Source of the DNA: Prinia subflava
Taxonomy: Eukaryota > Chordata > Aves > Passeriformes > Cisticolidae
Direction of reading: 5' to 3'
Assembly: GCF_021018805.1 (NCBI RefSeq)
Contig: NW_026960611.1
Location: 2,294,001 to 2,358,000 of the forward strand
DNA length: 64,000 nucleotides
In this document: positions 31,926-43,689 of the stretch, piece by piece
Layout of the letters: the number at the start of each line of letters is the position of its first letter
Numbering within the stretch: the stretch's first letter is position 1
The notes under the pieces: model-generated
Told to the model about the DNA's origin: nothing
Databases searched by the model: none
What the model saw: only the letters and a program-made list of their open reading frames with translations
Position numbers and translations under genes: made by a program

Positions 31926-32280
31926 AAGGAGTTATTGAAGCATGTTTCTCTTTAGAGGGGTGCAAGGCTCCTATGTCAACTTGGTTCTTTCTGGCTACCA
32001 AGGTTTAGAACAACTCTTCAAAATAAACAAAGTACATTAACCAACAAGAAGGGGAACACTTTTAGAAGGGGCTTGACCCAAGGAGGAAATTGTGTTACCA
32101 CTTGTGCTCCTAACTGGTGCTTTTTTTGTCAGTTATACTAATTTACTAAACCTACAAAACTGTAGGCACCCCTGTGGAGGAATGAGCTTTTGTAGATATC
32201 TTTCCATAACTGCCCCTGAAGGCCTTCAATAAAGATCCACTTTAGTGTTGAATTTCATGCCATGTTTTAGGAGAGTATTT
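31926..32280 (+). mobile_element. LTR-I1 fragment
   Basis: It matches 48430-48690 joined to 49978-50125, with shared blocks around CTCTTCAA...AAACAAAGT and CCTTCAATAAAGA. The last carries the polyadenylation signal (about 32228). Confidence 0.55.
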
Positions 32281-32739
32281 TAACTTTGCCTCACTTCTAT
32301 TTATGCCAATCAGAATAGTGACTATAGCACATTCTGCAACACACATGCTTCTTGGTTGTGGGTGCAGAATGTGATAAAGGCAATTTACCCTCTAAAATTC
32401 AGAAGAAGCTACTCGGGATAATAAAAATAAGCTTGAAAGGAAATTAATTTCATTTTTAATCCCACCAATAATAAAGCCACAGTTTTGGGTTTGTGTCAAG
32501 ATTAAATTACAACAGTGCTATAATCTGTCTCCTGGAAAACAGAGCATAGCCCTGATGTAAGGATATGTTTGCATGAAAACATTTTGTATGAGAATGTTTT
32601 GTGTGTTAATTTTGTATAATAAAAACTAATCCTTCATAATGTATAGAATTATCCAGCAGAGTAGGAATATTCCCTATGAAACTCTTCTAACTACATGTGA
32701 ATGCAGCCAAGAAGAAAACACACATCCTTGACAAATCCA

Positions 32740-34490
32740 TTCACATTTATTCCAGGGTGCAAAGTTAATCAATTATACTACAAGAGCTGGGAATCTTCTT
32801 GAAACTTGGCTGATTGACTTACAAAATTACAGTGACTGGGTGTGGTTTCTAGTTTTAGATCTAAAAGATGCTTTATTTGTCTGCCATTAGCTGAAAGCAG
32901 TCAGGAAATGTTTGCCTTTGAATGAGAAAACCCCAAAACAGGGAGGAAAAGACAACTTATATGGACTGTATTGCCACAAAGATTCAAAAATAGCCCCACG
33001 ATATATGGAGATCAATTAGCTAAAGAACTGGAAGCCTGGACATTGCCACTTGGGGAAGGCACACTTCTGCAGTACTTTGATGACCTACTAATAGCAACAA
33101 GAACCTGTGAAGACTGCAAGGATTAGACTGTAAGTCTTTTAAATTTTCTGAGACTGAGTGGATATAGGGTCTCCCCTGAAAAGACTCAGCTAGTCCTCCA
33201 GAAAGTTACATATCTGGGATATGAACTGGCAAGCAGAGAAAGAACCTTGGGAAATAACAGGAAAGACACAATTTCTCAAATGCCCTGGCCACCTACAACC
33301 AAAGAACTGAGAACTTTTCTGGGAATGACAGGATGGTGTAAGTTACAGATCTACAGCTATGGACTAATTGTGAAACCCTTATACCAGCTCCTAAAAGAAA
33401 CCAAGGTGACCCACCTGTGCTGGACACCAGAGACTAATAATGCATATGTAATTCTGAAACGTGAGTTAATGTGAACCCTGACATTGGGTATGCCAGATGT
33501 CACTAAACCTTTTCTGTTCTTTTCACACAAGAGACAAGGACTGGCATTGGGGCTTTTAGCACAGAAACTGGGACCATACAAAAGGCCAGTGGCTTACTTC
33601 TCCAAGCAACTGGATGTGATCAGTCGAGAATGGCTGGCCTGCTTGCCTGTGTGCCATGGCAGCTGTGATCCCGAACATAGAAGAAGCCTGCAAGTTCACA
33701 ATGGGCCAACAGATAACTGTTTTTGTCTCTCATACAGTGACAGCAGTGCTCACCCCAAAAAAATCATTGGTTAACTCCATCTTGTTTTCTCAAATATCAA
33801 GCTGTCCTAGCAGAATTGGAAGATGTGAGTATCCAAGTAACATCTTGAATCCAGCAGCTTACCTCCAAAGCAAAGTTACTGAGGAGCTCGTACAGCATGA
33901 CTGCATTGAAACCAGGGAGGCAGTTTACTCCAGCTGCCCAGACCTAAAGGACTCCCTGCAAGAAAATGCAGAAAACTAGTTCGCTGATGGAAGCAGCTAT
34001 GTCAAGAACGGTAAGAAGCTCTCTGGGTATGCAATTACAACCACAAATGCCATCATTGAAGCAAATCTGTTACCTGTGAGGACATCAGCTCAAAAGGCTG
34101 AAATAACAGCCCTGACTCGAGCCTCGGCATTAGCTGAAGGAAAGCCTATCAACATTTAGACTGATTCAAGGTATGCTTTTGGGATGGTACACTCTCATGG
34201 GGCTATTTGAAAGAAAGGGGTTGATTAACCTCACAGAAGAAAGAAATCAAGCATGTTACTGAAATATTACAGTTGCTGGAAGCTGTGTTAAAACCTTCAA
34301 ACGTGGCTATAGTGCATTGTAAAAGACACTCCCACAGTAACACCATTCCTGAACTGGAAAATGTTATGGCAGACAAAACAGCAAAAGCAGTGACTAGTGG
34401 AGTCCAAATTCAAGCCCTATCTCTAATCCCTTCTAGCATCCTTATGAGTGAAAATTCCCCACCATACGACACTGATGATTTAACTTAGAT
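32740..34490 (+). pseudogene. pol: ERV-B gammaretroviral pol (RT thumb to RNase H)
   Basis: A second, distinct gamma-like pol. It has the first RT aspartate in VLDLKDA (about 32856), YFDD in the catalytic box (33073-33084), the VTYLGYEL and LRTFLGMTGW thumb blocks, then a RNase H start near 33978 (ADGSSYVKNG) and DSRYAF near 34161. It has several stops and frame changes. It overlaps ERV-A RT in protein terms, so it is not ERV-A's missing end. Integrase and env are absent before the 3' LTR. Confidence 0.85.
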
Positions 34491-34796
34491 ACAAGAAGAA
34501 AAGAGACAAAACATGAGCATTGCATCAGATTACCTTAGATAACACTTCTTGATGGTTTAAAGAGATGGGATAAGCTTACAGCATGATTGCCCAACTTATC
34601 CTGACTTAAACAATTGTTTATAATAGTTATTTGTGTTGTTACATTGTTATTTGCACTTTGCATTAGTAGTTGTTGTATGATTTTATGTACTTAGAACCGC
34701 AACACTTATGCTCGATGGCAAAAGCACAAACTTAGAAACAAGATAAAGGTACTTACTTTCAAGACATGCAAGATTTGTAAAGAATTACAAATCAAC
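34491..34796 (+). other. ERV-B remnant between RNase H and the 3' LTR
   Basis: This 300-bp AT-rich stretch has no open frame or motif. A large deletion must have removed integrase and env, if they were present. Confidence 0.5.
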
Positions 34797-35440
34797 AGAA
34801 AAAGGAGGGATTGAAAGGAGCTGATCAATAGTTAACTCAAGTAAGCATGAGTTAACTATTAAGAGTCAGCAAATACTAATCACAAGCTGAAGAAGCAGGA
34901 TGCACCTTTGCCTTGTCAAGATAAGAGAAACAAAATGCACCTCATCAAGATAAGATGAACAAAACCCATTGTCAGCAGAAAACGCTGAACCAGCCAGGGA
35001 AGTGATGCCTTAAGCTTTAGCTTTCGTATTTTCCAGATTCTGTACTGCATTGGTATATAACTCTAAACTTCATAAAAAGTGTTAGCAAGTTCTCTTCACA
35101 GTGTAGTTAGACAAAACAATCCTTTTCCAGCTCAAGAACCAAGGACACCTTTGCAGCTTCAGGCCCAAAAAGTATAAACAACAGCGAACTGAGGAGAGCA
35201 ATCTGGGAGGATGGGACTTCATAACCTGAAGCAGTAACTGGACATTTAGCCCCAATATGTAAATGGACCAAAACTTATAAAAGTGTGAAAACTCATGACC
35301 CATTGTCCATCTTGGGTGTAGCCACGGCCAGGCTCTTGTACAGCCCAAGGTGCATCCTTTGAAGACCTTTTTAATAAATACCTTCTTTATTCCTTTAACA
35401 CTGTCTAGTCTCTGTTCTAGGTAGCCTCTAAAGGCATCAG
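34797..35440 (+). mobile_element. ERV-B polypurine tract and 3' LTR
   Basis: A purine tract, AGAAAAAGGAGGGAT, is followed by TGAAAGGAGCTG (34812). Within the LTR are TATATAA (35054), TATAAAAG (35276) and AATAAATACC (35372). Two TATA-like boxes 220 bp apart suggest a composite or duplicated promoter region. The right end lies near 35440, but its exact position is unclear. Confidence 0.65.
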
Positions 35441-35809
35441 AAGGACTGTGCATGCTTCAGAAAAAAAGGTGAAAAGTGCAAAGTGAGGAAGACTGCCAGC
35501 CTTCATGGGAAAGACCCCCAAGGAGGACTCAGAGCCTTCCTCAGTGCTACCACCAAAGTACACTGCGCTTGCACATCACGTATGCTGATGATATTAATGA
35601 CTTCTGAGAAGTAATTTGTATAATCTTTCCTATCCCAAGGACTGTAATGAATATACATTAAATTTAACTATAAATTGTGCTGTGTAAAAATGCTGGGTGT
35701 ATGTGTTAGGAGGAGCGATCCTCCACGTACCTAGTGCTGAATAAAGCAAATACCCACCTCTCTGAGTCAGTCTCTGAGGTGACTTTTAGCTCAGCAATGG
35801 AGTGAATCA
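35441..35809 (+). mobile_element. LTR-J-like sequence
   Basis: It contains GAGCGATCCTCCACGTACC followed by AATAAAGC (35741), an avian LTR R-U5-like arrangement. The left boundary is not visible. Confidence 0.5.
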
Positions 35810-35874
35810 ATATTTTCCATTCCAAGGGAGGTTCCCACTTTCCTTGGCAGACTCCTTTTTTTTAAACCAAGACA
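35810..35874 (+). mobile_element. LTR-L 3' end fragment
   Basis: Only the last 65 bp or so of the LTR-L 3' end remain (TTTTCCATTCCAAGGGAGG to AAACCAAGACA). They abut the CR1 ORF1 remnant. Confidence 0.7.
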
Positions 35875-37190
35875 CTTCCCTATCGGTGTGGCCTGGTTGG
35901 CATATCAGGCTCTCTGTTCCCTTTAGAATGGAATCTCCTACAATTAAATCCTGTCTTTTCTTCCTCTCAGAAGCAGTTATATTATAGTGGGTTGACCTTA
36001 TTGATTGTGGTGGTGCCTCTGATGTGCCCAGACCTTCATCCACTTCATCCTTAGTCTGGCCTTCCAAATACAAAGCCTCATATCCATTGTGCAGAGGTAC
36101 CTGGAGGGGGTGAGGTTGGTGTTATGAATAGAGACGAGAGCTTAGACAAGTCCTGCCTTTGACTCAGATTTCTGGCAGTATCTTTGTTTGGGGCAGCCTG
36201 CACTCCAGATTGTTCTCACTGGCAAGATCTTAATAATGACTGATCAGGCCTATTACAACATGAATTATTTATTGAGTAAACCAAGGAAAACAGACATAAG
36301 ACTAAACAGTTTACTTACTACACAGGATAAACAAAAGAAACACTACTAGTAGATAACATACAGTGCATGATAATAAAGGTACCTATGTTACAGCTAGGAA
36401 AGAAATAGTATAGATTAGGATTCAATGTATCTTACCATCAAATTGGTGATGGGGTACACATAGAATTATTCCTCTCAATGCCCAGGGAAAGTATCCACAG
36501 AGTTCTCATCCAAACTTGTGGGAGAAGTCCCCTGTACGTTTCCAGGGCATGTGTAGGAGGCTTCTACCTCCATGGCATTTTCTGTAGCTTTCATAGTTGT
36601 AAAAGTAGTGCCTTTTCAGTCAGAAATCTCTGACTTATCTCCCCACATCTGTTCTCATGCACAGTTGATTTTTGGGAGTTCTACTCCTGGCACCAGAGAG
36701 AAATAATTCCCTGGCTTGTGCCAACTTACTAGTCAAAGAGCTGGCCTGTGTTATCTCATCACTTCATGTCAGGGGGAGAATGTCTGGAGCTGTCTCACCA
36801 GCTGGAAATAAGCTCTTCTGTGGTAGGGGGGATATCCTGCCCCAGTTGGTAAAGGATTATTCTCACCTCCCTGAGTATGGACTACCCTCCATTTGCTTCT
36901 TGATTCACAACTGGTACATGCTCCTTGCTGGGGTTTGGACAGAGGATTCCCCTTGATTTTGAACTGTTTCTGGTGGCTGTTCCTGTCTTGGGGAGGCCAG
37001 AGATTGATTCCACCAGTCTATCTCCCTTTCTGATTCTCTAATATTTCTCAGCCTTTCTATTTCATCTTGTAACTCTCCTACCAGGCTCAGCAGGTCATCC
37101 ACCTGGTCACATCTGACACAATTGCTATCTCTACCACAAATCGCTGAGAGGCTTAGGCATTCCCTACAGCCTGAAGTCTAGACAGCTACA
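35875..37190 (-). pseudogene. CR1 LINE ORF1 remnant, split by solo LTR-M
   Basis: On the minus strand a Cys-rich knuckle (about 37140-37100) and a coiled coil with DDLLSLVGELQDEIERL lead into an Ile-Asp-Trp-Trp block (37100-36905). Beyond the LTR-M insertion, the frame at 36073-35875 carries IVGDSILKGTE, the first block of the SGNH-esterase-like domain seen in CR1 ORF1. The catalytic serine context GDS is present. The rest of the LINE is missing. Stops and the insertion break the frame. Confidence 0.65.
36115..36849 (-). mobile_element. solo LTR-M, TSD GTTGG
   Basis: 725-bp TG...CA unit (36120-36844), TGTTATGAATAG to CTGCCCCA on the + strand, flanked by perfect GTTGG (36115-36119, 36845-36849). 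On the minus strand AATAAATAATTC lies near the 3' end, so the sense strand is minus. It interrupts the CR1 ORF1 remnant. Confidence 0.75.
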
Positions 37191-38313
37191 CGTTTTGCAT
37201 GTTTTTTGGGGAGAGCTCTGTCTGGGTTGCTGCATCTTTTTTGGTGAGCTTAGACAACTTGGCTCCTCACTGAGAGGACACCATATTTGAGCTCCCTAAG
37301 TGAGTATAAAGACCAGCAACTGAGATAACTGCCTGTGCTGCAGCACCTCAGTTTTCTTCCCAAACACCCTGCCTGCTCAAATTGCCACCCCATGTCCTGT
37401 TGTCTGTGCAAAATGCCACACCACATCCTTCTGATGCACCATGTCCTGTTGCCCAGCCTGTTCATCATGCTCCTCAGCTGGATTTTCTGTGTGCTACTTC
37501 ACTAGAACTACTTTAACAGCATCTCTGGACTAAGTGTTAAAATAGACTGTGAAGCATCCATCAGAAAGGAGGCTAGCTACAGCCTCTAGCACAATCCATC
37601 TGTGTCTGTCTGCTTCAATACTTAGTGCCCACCTGGAACTGTCTCAAGTAGCCAAGGTGGTAAATTCACAGATTGAAATCTGGTAAGGAAGCAGTTTGGG
37701 TTGCATTAGCACCAGGCTGCACAGTGGGGCTTTTTCAACACTGAAAACTAAAAAGAGAGACCAAATGTATTTTTTATCAACCAAGGAAACAGATATTTAA
37801 ATTCCAATGGTTTTAGCTATTGAATATTGAAGTAATTCTCCAATGAAAGTTTGTCGACAATAAACTTATTCTGAGTCATACAAAGGGAAAAAAAGGAATA
37901 ACTACTTAACCAAGCTATAATTTCATTCGCTGTTATTAGGTGGGTTTAGATAACTTGCTCACTTGATATTAGAACACATCTTAAATTCTATTTCTAATCT
38001 AGAACTCCTAAATCCTTGGGTATTTCTCCATCATTCTTTGATTTGCATCTATGTTGATGTTAGTCCATAGTTTCAGTTCTCTGCCAAATATTTGTCCTTT
38101 TGTTCTTCCCTAAACATATTCCCCTGTTTTCCTGGTAGCAACCACTGTAGACAAACCAATGGCACCAACTCCGCCAAGGTTCCACAAGGCTCCTGACACT
38201 TCAGACTTCAACAGGGTGCTGTAATTATAAACTTCAGAGCAAATCAAAATTAATTTTATTGAAAAAGAAAAAGACACCAACAACATAGAACCAATTGAAA
38301 AAGTGCTATTTAA
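37191..38313. other. unassigned sequence
   Basis: No LTR end, LINE or coding motif could be assigned. The block at 37250-37500 contains a short, imperfect repeat of the words CATGTCCTGTTG and CACCATGTCCTG. The remainder is AT-rich. Confidence 0.4.
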
Positions 38314-38618
38314 TGTTGTTATGGATTTTGGATAGCACAGAAATAACAACATGACTCTCTATGATGGTAAAGATGAGAGCAAACTTTATTCTTCTAAATT
38401 CTACTTTTATAGAGTAGTTGGGTACAAAGAACATGATTGGTTATTCAGCATCTACACCCTTTTGTAAACATTTCTTTCCAGTAAACACATTGGAAAAACA
38501 CCACCTGCGGATGGTAGATTTCTCAGGCTAACATGAGAAAGTTGCTCGTCTGCCTTTCACACAGACACTGGCATAGCCTGAAGCCTAAGTTCAGACCAAT
38601 GTCAGACCCACAATTTAA
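38308..38618 (-). mobile_element. solo LTR-E3, TSD ATTTAA
   Basis: 299-bp LTR (38314-38612) in reverse orientation to LTR-E1 and E2, flanked by perfect ATTTAA (38308-38313, 38613-38618). TATAAAAG and AATAAAG lie on the minus strand. Confidence 0.9.
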
Positions 38619-39924
38619 AAAAAAAATGTTAATGAGAGGTTTGGGTTGCAAGATACCTTAAAGATCATTGTGAATCGTTAAAACCGATATGACCACAGAC
38701 AAAGACTCTCTAAGTAGTTAAAGTTAGAAAGTGGTATGTTTATTAAGAGGCTGGCGGGCTACATGGGAGTCACCTCCTAGTCATGGCAGCACCTTACAAG
38801 GCTCTTTGCCCTCTATTTATTTCCCAAAGTCTTACATACTATACATATGCATAACCCCAGCATAATCCCCTCTCTGTATTAAAATGAGGCTATTAGTCCT
38901 TCATGCATGCTCAATTCTTCTCTTGAATTGGGTCAGTGGTCTAGGAGGAGGAAGTCAGGAATGTCTTCATCACAATGACCTTTCTACCTTCTCATTGCTG
39001 GCAGGCCTCCGTGACCCTCTGGCACAATCCAATATCCCCTACTTCGTGACTGATTGATATAAAGTCCAGGTGCTGGTCATGGTTCCATTGGTTTCAATCT
39101 GTTCTTATAACGGTTCATCTATTCTATTTCCTTCTATAAACAAAAGTAGAACAAGCTCACAAGGGCAAGCAATACATCAATTAGCTCTAGCTTAAGCATC
39201 TGATAATCATTAACCTATTGTTTGTTTATCTAACTTGCATCCTGATCAACATAAATTGCTTCTAACCCTTGGCTAAAATCTAAACTCTTTAAAATCATGA
39301 TTGATTTGTAGTGGTTTTGGTTTGCCAATTCGAGTTTCCCAGCCAATGCACCAATTAATGAGGTGGTTTGAGTGCTGACCCAATGCTAGTGCACTCACTA
39401 GAATTATTTATTCATTTTCTTCTGAGATAAGAATTAGGAGAAGGGCAAAAGTGGACTCAAAACTTTAAAGAGTATAAGGAAAACTTTATTAACAAAACTA
39501 AAAGAAGAATAATAAGAATCAGAATAAACCTTCAGAACACTTCTCCTCCCCCCAACTCTTCTTTCTTTTCCCACTGGCAATGTAAAGAGCCAAAATTTTT
39601 TATTTTCAGTCAGTTTACCACTACTAAAATATTCTTTCTTCAGTTCCCTTAGGAAGAGGAGTCTCTCCTGCCATGCCATGGAGACTTTTCCACAAGAAAC
39701 AGTTCTCTTGTGGTTTTAATTTTTACAAATAGCAGCTGCCTGGAAATCTGCAATTGTGAAGTCCCTCCCACGGTTTGGTAGTCTTCCCACAACTACCACC
39801 ATGGGTCATTTCAGCTTATTGTGATGCAATTTTAAGGATGAGCTGTTCTAGGACACCTTCCACTGTACCAGGTTGCTCAAAGTCCCACTGAACCTCACTT
39901 TGGTCACTTCCAGGGATGGGGCAT
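38619..39924 (-). mobile_element. LTR-like sequences, minus strand
   Basis: On the minus strand, AATAAACATACC (about 38738) and AATAAAGTTTTCC (about 39485) each lie in an LTR-like setting, so at least two degraded LTRs are likely (about 38.69-39.25 and 39.44-39.92 kb). I could not set their ends. No coding is visible. Confidence 0.4.
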
Positions 39925-40935
39925 TGTGATGATTTGACCCCGGCTGGATGCCAGGTAACCACCTGTCACGTGAAAAGGGGAGGCTTCCTCAACCCTTAGT
40001 GTGGGGAGATTTACTGATTTACTCAACCATTAGTACAGATTAGGTAGAAGCATATCAGCACTCTGTGGGTCCCAACAATGTCTTGTTGCTCCCCTCTGTC
40101 TGGCCTTCTTCGTGGTGAGGGTGGTCCACCAAAAAGTATAGAATCCAATGGATTAATGTACATTTGGGCCAGGTGGGAATGCCCAGGTGTCTCCCCTGGG
40201 CGCCAGCTGAAATCAGGGACTCTGGGATTGGCGATGGAGCAAACGCAGGTCCGACCAATATGGTTAATAACATACATTCTCCCCTTTATTCTCAAAATGG
40301 CTGGTTTTATAGAGTGTCAGATAGTTTACAGTTGCAGGTGCATTTCTATTGGCATTCAGCGTGAGAAAGAATGCAAACAATCTTAGTTTAAGGCAGCCAC
40401 GGTGTTTCTATTCTAACTGTCCCAGCTGAAGCATGCACACACCTTAAGTGAATTTCTAACTGCACCACAGGTTTATCTACTACTACATGGGCCCAAATCT
40501 GAGGCTTTGCAGGCCCAAATCTGAGGCCTAGTTTGGGATAGCTCAACCTTCATTCCATAAGACATCATGCTCTTGCTACAGAGGGCAAGTTTGACAATGT
40601 TTCTTGCGAGACTCTGGGTTCATTGCATCATTTTGCATTATGTGCAGTGCTCTGGTGCATTGCCTGGGGACCCCTTTGGGGGGGCCTTTGATGGACCATG
40701 ACACCTCCTCTGCTGTCCTTCGTGTGAATGTTCTGTAGATGTGGCTTTACCAGTAGAGCCAGTTTGTGTAATGGAGGATGGATGTTCATTGCCTCTGACC
40801 AGAGGCTTTTTGCCATGCACCAGAAACCCTCCTCCTCCTCCCCCCTTTGGTGGGGGGTCTGTGAAAACCTGGAAACAGATAAGCCTTGGGCTATGGCCTA
40901 TACCCCAAAGCTGCTGGGCTTGATTCTCTCTTGAA
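39925..40935 (-). mobile_element. LTR-D1, split by LTR-C'
   Basis: Blocks at 39970-40200 and 40606-40900 match, in reverse complement, the LTR-D2 region at 43690-44180. The + strand starts TGTGATGATTTGACCCCGG. The interruption at 40208-40580 is absent from LTR-D2. Confidence 0.65.
40208..40580 (-). mobile_element. LTR-C': LTR related to the young non-autonomous ERV
   Basis: 373 bp, reading TGTAGCAAGAGC to CTGATTTCA on the minus strand. It shares blocks with 12752-13140: GAGCTATCC-like start, the AGGCCTCAG motif, GCAGGTGCA and AATAAAGG. GCTGGCGCC follows on the minus strand, which may be a leftover of a Lys primer site. No clear TSD. Confidence 0.65.
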
Positions 40936-41694
40936 TGCTGTCCCAGCCTTATCCATTACTTCCCAGACCTGAGATGCTTGAACAATAGTGTCACTTTCTC
41001 TTATCTCAAATAGCCTTAGGTGGTTTAACTGACAGTTCAGCATTTCAGTCAGGAGGCCCACTCAGTGTGGGGTGGTCTTCCATGCAGCTTTTATTATACA
41101 GTTTTAATGGACAAAAATCCTTCATAAAAATGTTTAATGATAAACTATAATATTTCGGTCTCTGACAATGGGAAATGGGGGTTAAGGTCAGTTCATCCCA
41201 GGTTGTTTCTGCTGCTCCTCAGGGAGAGGAGGCCTTCCCTGCTTCAGCGTGAGGTCCCTCCCATGGGAGACAGTCCTACACAAACTTCTCCAACATGAAT
41301 CCATCCCACAGGCTACAGTTCTGCAGCTGCTACTGCAGTTTTGTCTTTTTACTGTTTCTCTTTACTGTGGGTGAGCGTCTGCTCACAACAGTGGCTGTTG
41401 AATTAGGACCTTTTCAAAACACGACCTTACTGGGAGGGACCCTCACCATCTGCTTGGGTGCCTCAGGGCAAACCTGGTGTTATAAATAACTATGTAGTTG
41501 TTGCTTTTTGCTATTATGTATTGGATTTTGCAAATTATTATTAATCACAACAATTTTGATATAGTACAGTTTGTAATCACTTTTAACTGCTTTTGATATA
41601 GTGTAATTCGTTAGCCTTTTGTGGCCAGTTCCCTGGCCCCTGTGTAGCTCGTATCCTCAGAACATAATTTATGGATATTTTAGTTTGTGGACAG
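40936..41694. other. unassigned sequence
   Basis: No recognisable element ends or coding. An ATT-rich stretch at 41500-41600 precedes the start of LTR-A2. Confidence 0.45.
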
Positions 41695-42123
41695 TGTGAT
41701 AAACATATATTTTTGGCTTTTGCAAAATATTAAAGTGGATGCTATGTGTTGTGCATTATAATGCTAACTTTTGCAGAAGTAGCTATAGTTCTGAAATAAT
41801 AACAAATGCTTTTATTTTTGTAGCTGACAATAATGAGAATAACTCAGATATATTTGTGAAACAGCTAATGTTGATTTGAAGTACTTGTGGTTAACTTACA
41901 ATAATGGAAGTAGCTAAAACTGTCTGCAGAGTCAGACAGCATTTAAAGAATGGATGTGCTGAGGACCCCTGACTCTTCAACTATCAATAACTGTCACCTG
42001 CTGAAACCACAGAACAGGGGGCGATTGTGAGGAAGTGACACCTGACGCTCAAACAAGAATCAACGATTAGTGCACATACTGAAAAAAAGTGGGTCAGGGG
42101 TTGAACCAAGCTAAAAATATCCC

Positions 42124-42775
42124 ATCTCGGGCAGTTTTTACTGAGAAATATAGGTTTAGTGTCTTTTTTCCTTTGCATGCCCATGCCAGAAGCAGAAGAA
42201 AGAGTCAGAGTTCTCCAGCTCAGGTTTCTCAAGGTTGTTTATTGTCTCTTATCTCTAAGTTCTTTCTGTGCCCAGCAAAAGTCCTTGCTGTGGCAAGAGC
42301 ACGAAGCAACTCCTCCCAGGTCAGGCGCGCTGGACCTTTTGTACCCTTTCTCTGACCCAACCATTGTCCACAACGTATTTCTTATTTACAGTTAATTACC
42401 AATACCTATTACCTATACTAGACATGTCCCTTCGGTTCTAAACCAATCCCTTGTGACCCACCACTGCAGAAGATGGAGGAGAAGGACAAGAAGGAAGAAG
42501 AACAGGGCCACACCCTGATTCCTCCATCTTGCCTTCCCCATTAGCACCCAGTGATAAACTACTAGTTACATCAAACTCTTGGGCTCTGTAGTTCTTCGCA
42601 CAAAGCTGGTAATTTTTCCCATGGGCTGAGATCAAAGACAGTGTCACTTTGAGCCCTGTGCCAGGGTCCCGGACCCCCCTGCCAGGGTCCTAAACCCCCC
42701 TGTTGGGGTCCCGGACCCCTCTGCCAGGGTTCTGGACCATCCAGGGCAGCCAGAGGGATGTCCTGGACTCCGACA
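42124..42775 (-). mobile_element. LTR nested in LTR-A2
   Basis: About 650 bp. On the minus strand it starts TGTCGGAGTCCAGGACATC and carries AATAAACAACC (about 42236). The right edge at 42775 is clear, and the left edge is estimated from LTR-A1. Possible TSD: (A)TCCC and TTCCC, imperfect. The first 12 bases resemble the start of LTR-G. Confidence 0.65.
42661..42733 (-). repeat. 21-bp tandem repeat in U3 of the nested LTR
   Basis: About three and a half copies of GCCAGGGTCCCGGACCCCCCT-like units with substitutions. The position near the LTR start (minus strand) suggests U3 enhancer-type repeats, but this is inference. Confidence 0.8.
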
Positions 42776-42995
42776 TTCCCAGAACATGTAAATGAGTTCA
42801 AAGAAATGTTTGAATATATATAATCTTTATGAATATGTTTCTGACCAATGCAATGGAAAAAGTATATAAGAAGAGTTGCTATGGTTAGTCAGTGTGCCTC
42901 TGGCCGTCGCCAAGCACCCAGCGCTGTTATTGATTTTTCCCTTTTTATCTCTAATTAAACTTCTAAAAATTTTAAAGAGTGAGGTTCATTTCTCA

Positions 42996-43689
42996 CACTT
43001 GGGACCCCCACCTCCTCTGTCTCTCGGGAGGGAGTACCTCCTGGCTGCTTGCAGGACCCTGGCTGCTATTGCCATCACCAGGACAACACAAAGGACATGT
43101 GAGAGCCAGGGGAAAAACCAAAACAACTCCCCCCCCTCCCCTTTCTATCTTGTCTCTCCTCTCTGGGCTGCCCAGCCCCACTGTTTTCTGCCTCTGCTTT
43201 GGGGGTTTTTCCTACACTTTATTTGCCACAACGGACGTACTCACCTCTGCTGTTCCAGCCCACTGCTCCGAGGCTACTGCTACAGTCCAGACCACCACCT
43301 GGAGTGGCACTGAGACTGACTGCTCCCTCTGAGTTGTGCAAGGGGAGCCATTTCCTGTCTTCCCTGTTGCCCAAGCTTCCATCCCCAGTTGAGAGGCTCC
43401 TCAGCTCATGCCACAGCACCTCCTTGTCAGAGACTGAAATAGTTCATGCCTTGAACATTGTTATGAAGGGGTTTTACCCATTATAGCAAAAACTGTATAA
43501 ATAAGCTACAACCACAGAAGCCCACCCCTCCTTGAAGATGTCTGACTGGAACTTTGGACTGAGTTAAGCTGTCTAGGTAAGGTAAAGAGGACACTGTTGT
43601 TCAGTCATCTCAGGTCTAGGGAGAAGTAAACAAGACTGAGGGAAAAGAATGCATCCACAAGAAAGCCAAATGCAGCAGAGATTCATCCC
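42996..43689 (+). other. unassigned sequence
   Basis: Open frames of up to 145 codons overlap here on the plus strand, but they are Pro-, Ser- and Leu-rich without a domain. The stretch may be the leader of the provirus begun by LTR-A2 or another degraded LTR (TATAAATAAG at 43496). Confidence 0.4.

Larger units (their letters stand above)
41695..42995 (+). mobile_element. LTR-A2, with a nested LTR
   Basis: It starts TGTGATAAACATA and ends TTCATTTCTCA, as in LTR-A1 (690-1683). The block 42124-42775 is a minus-strand LTR absent from LTR-A1. TATATAAG at 42863 is the likely TATA box. No clear primer site follows, so this may be a solo LTR or a deleted provirus end. Confidence 0.75.

Noticed and set aside
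33247..33774. ERV-B pol as the missing 3' part of ERV-A
   Set aside because: It contains its own RT catalytic box and thumb, overlapping ERV-A RT segments 2 and 3 in protein terms, so it is a separate provirus.
43000..43490. 145-codon plus-strand frame as a host gene
   Set aside because: Biased to Leu, Pro and Ser, overlapped by other frames of similar length, no splice or domain evidence.
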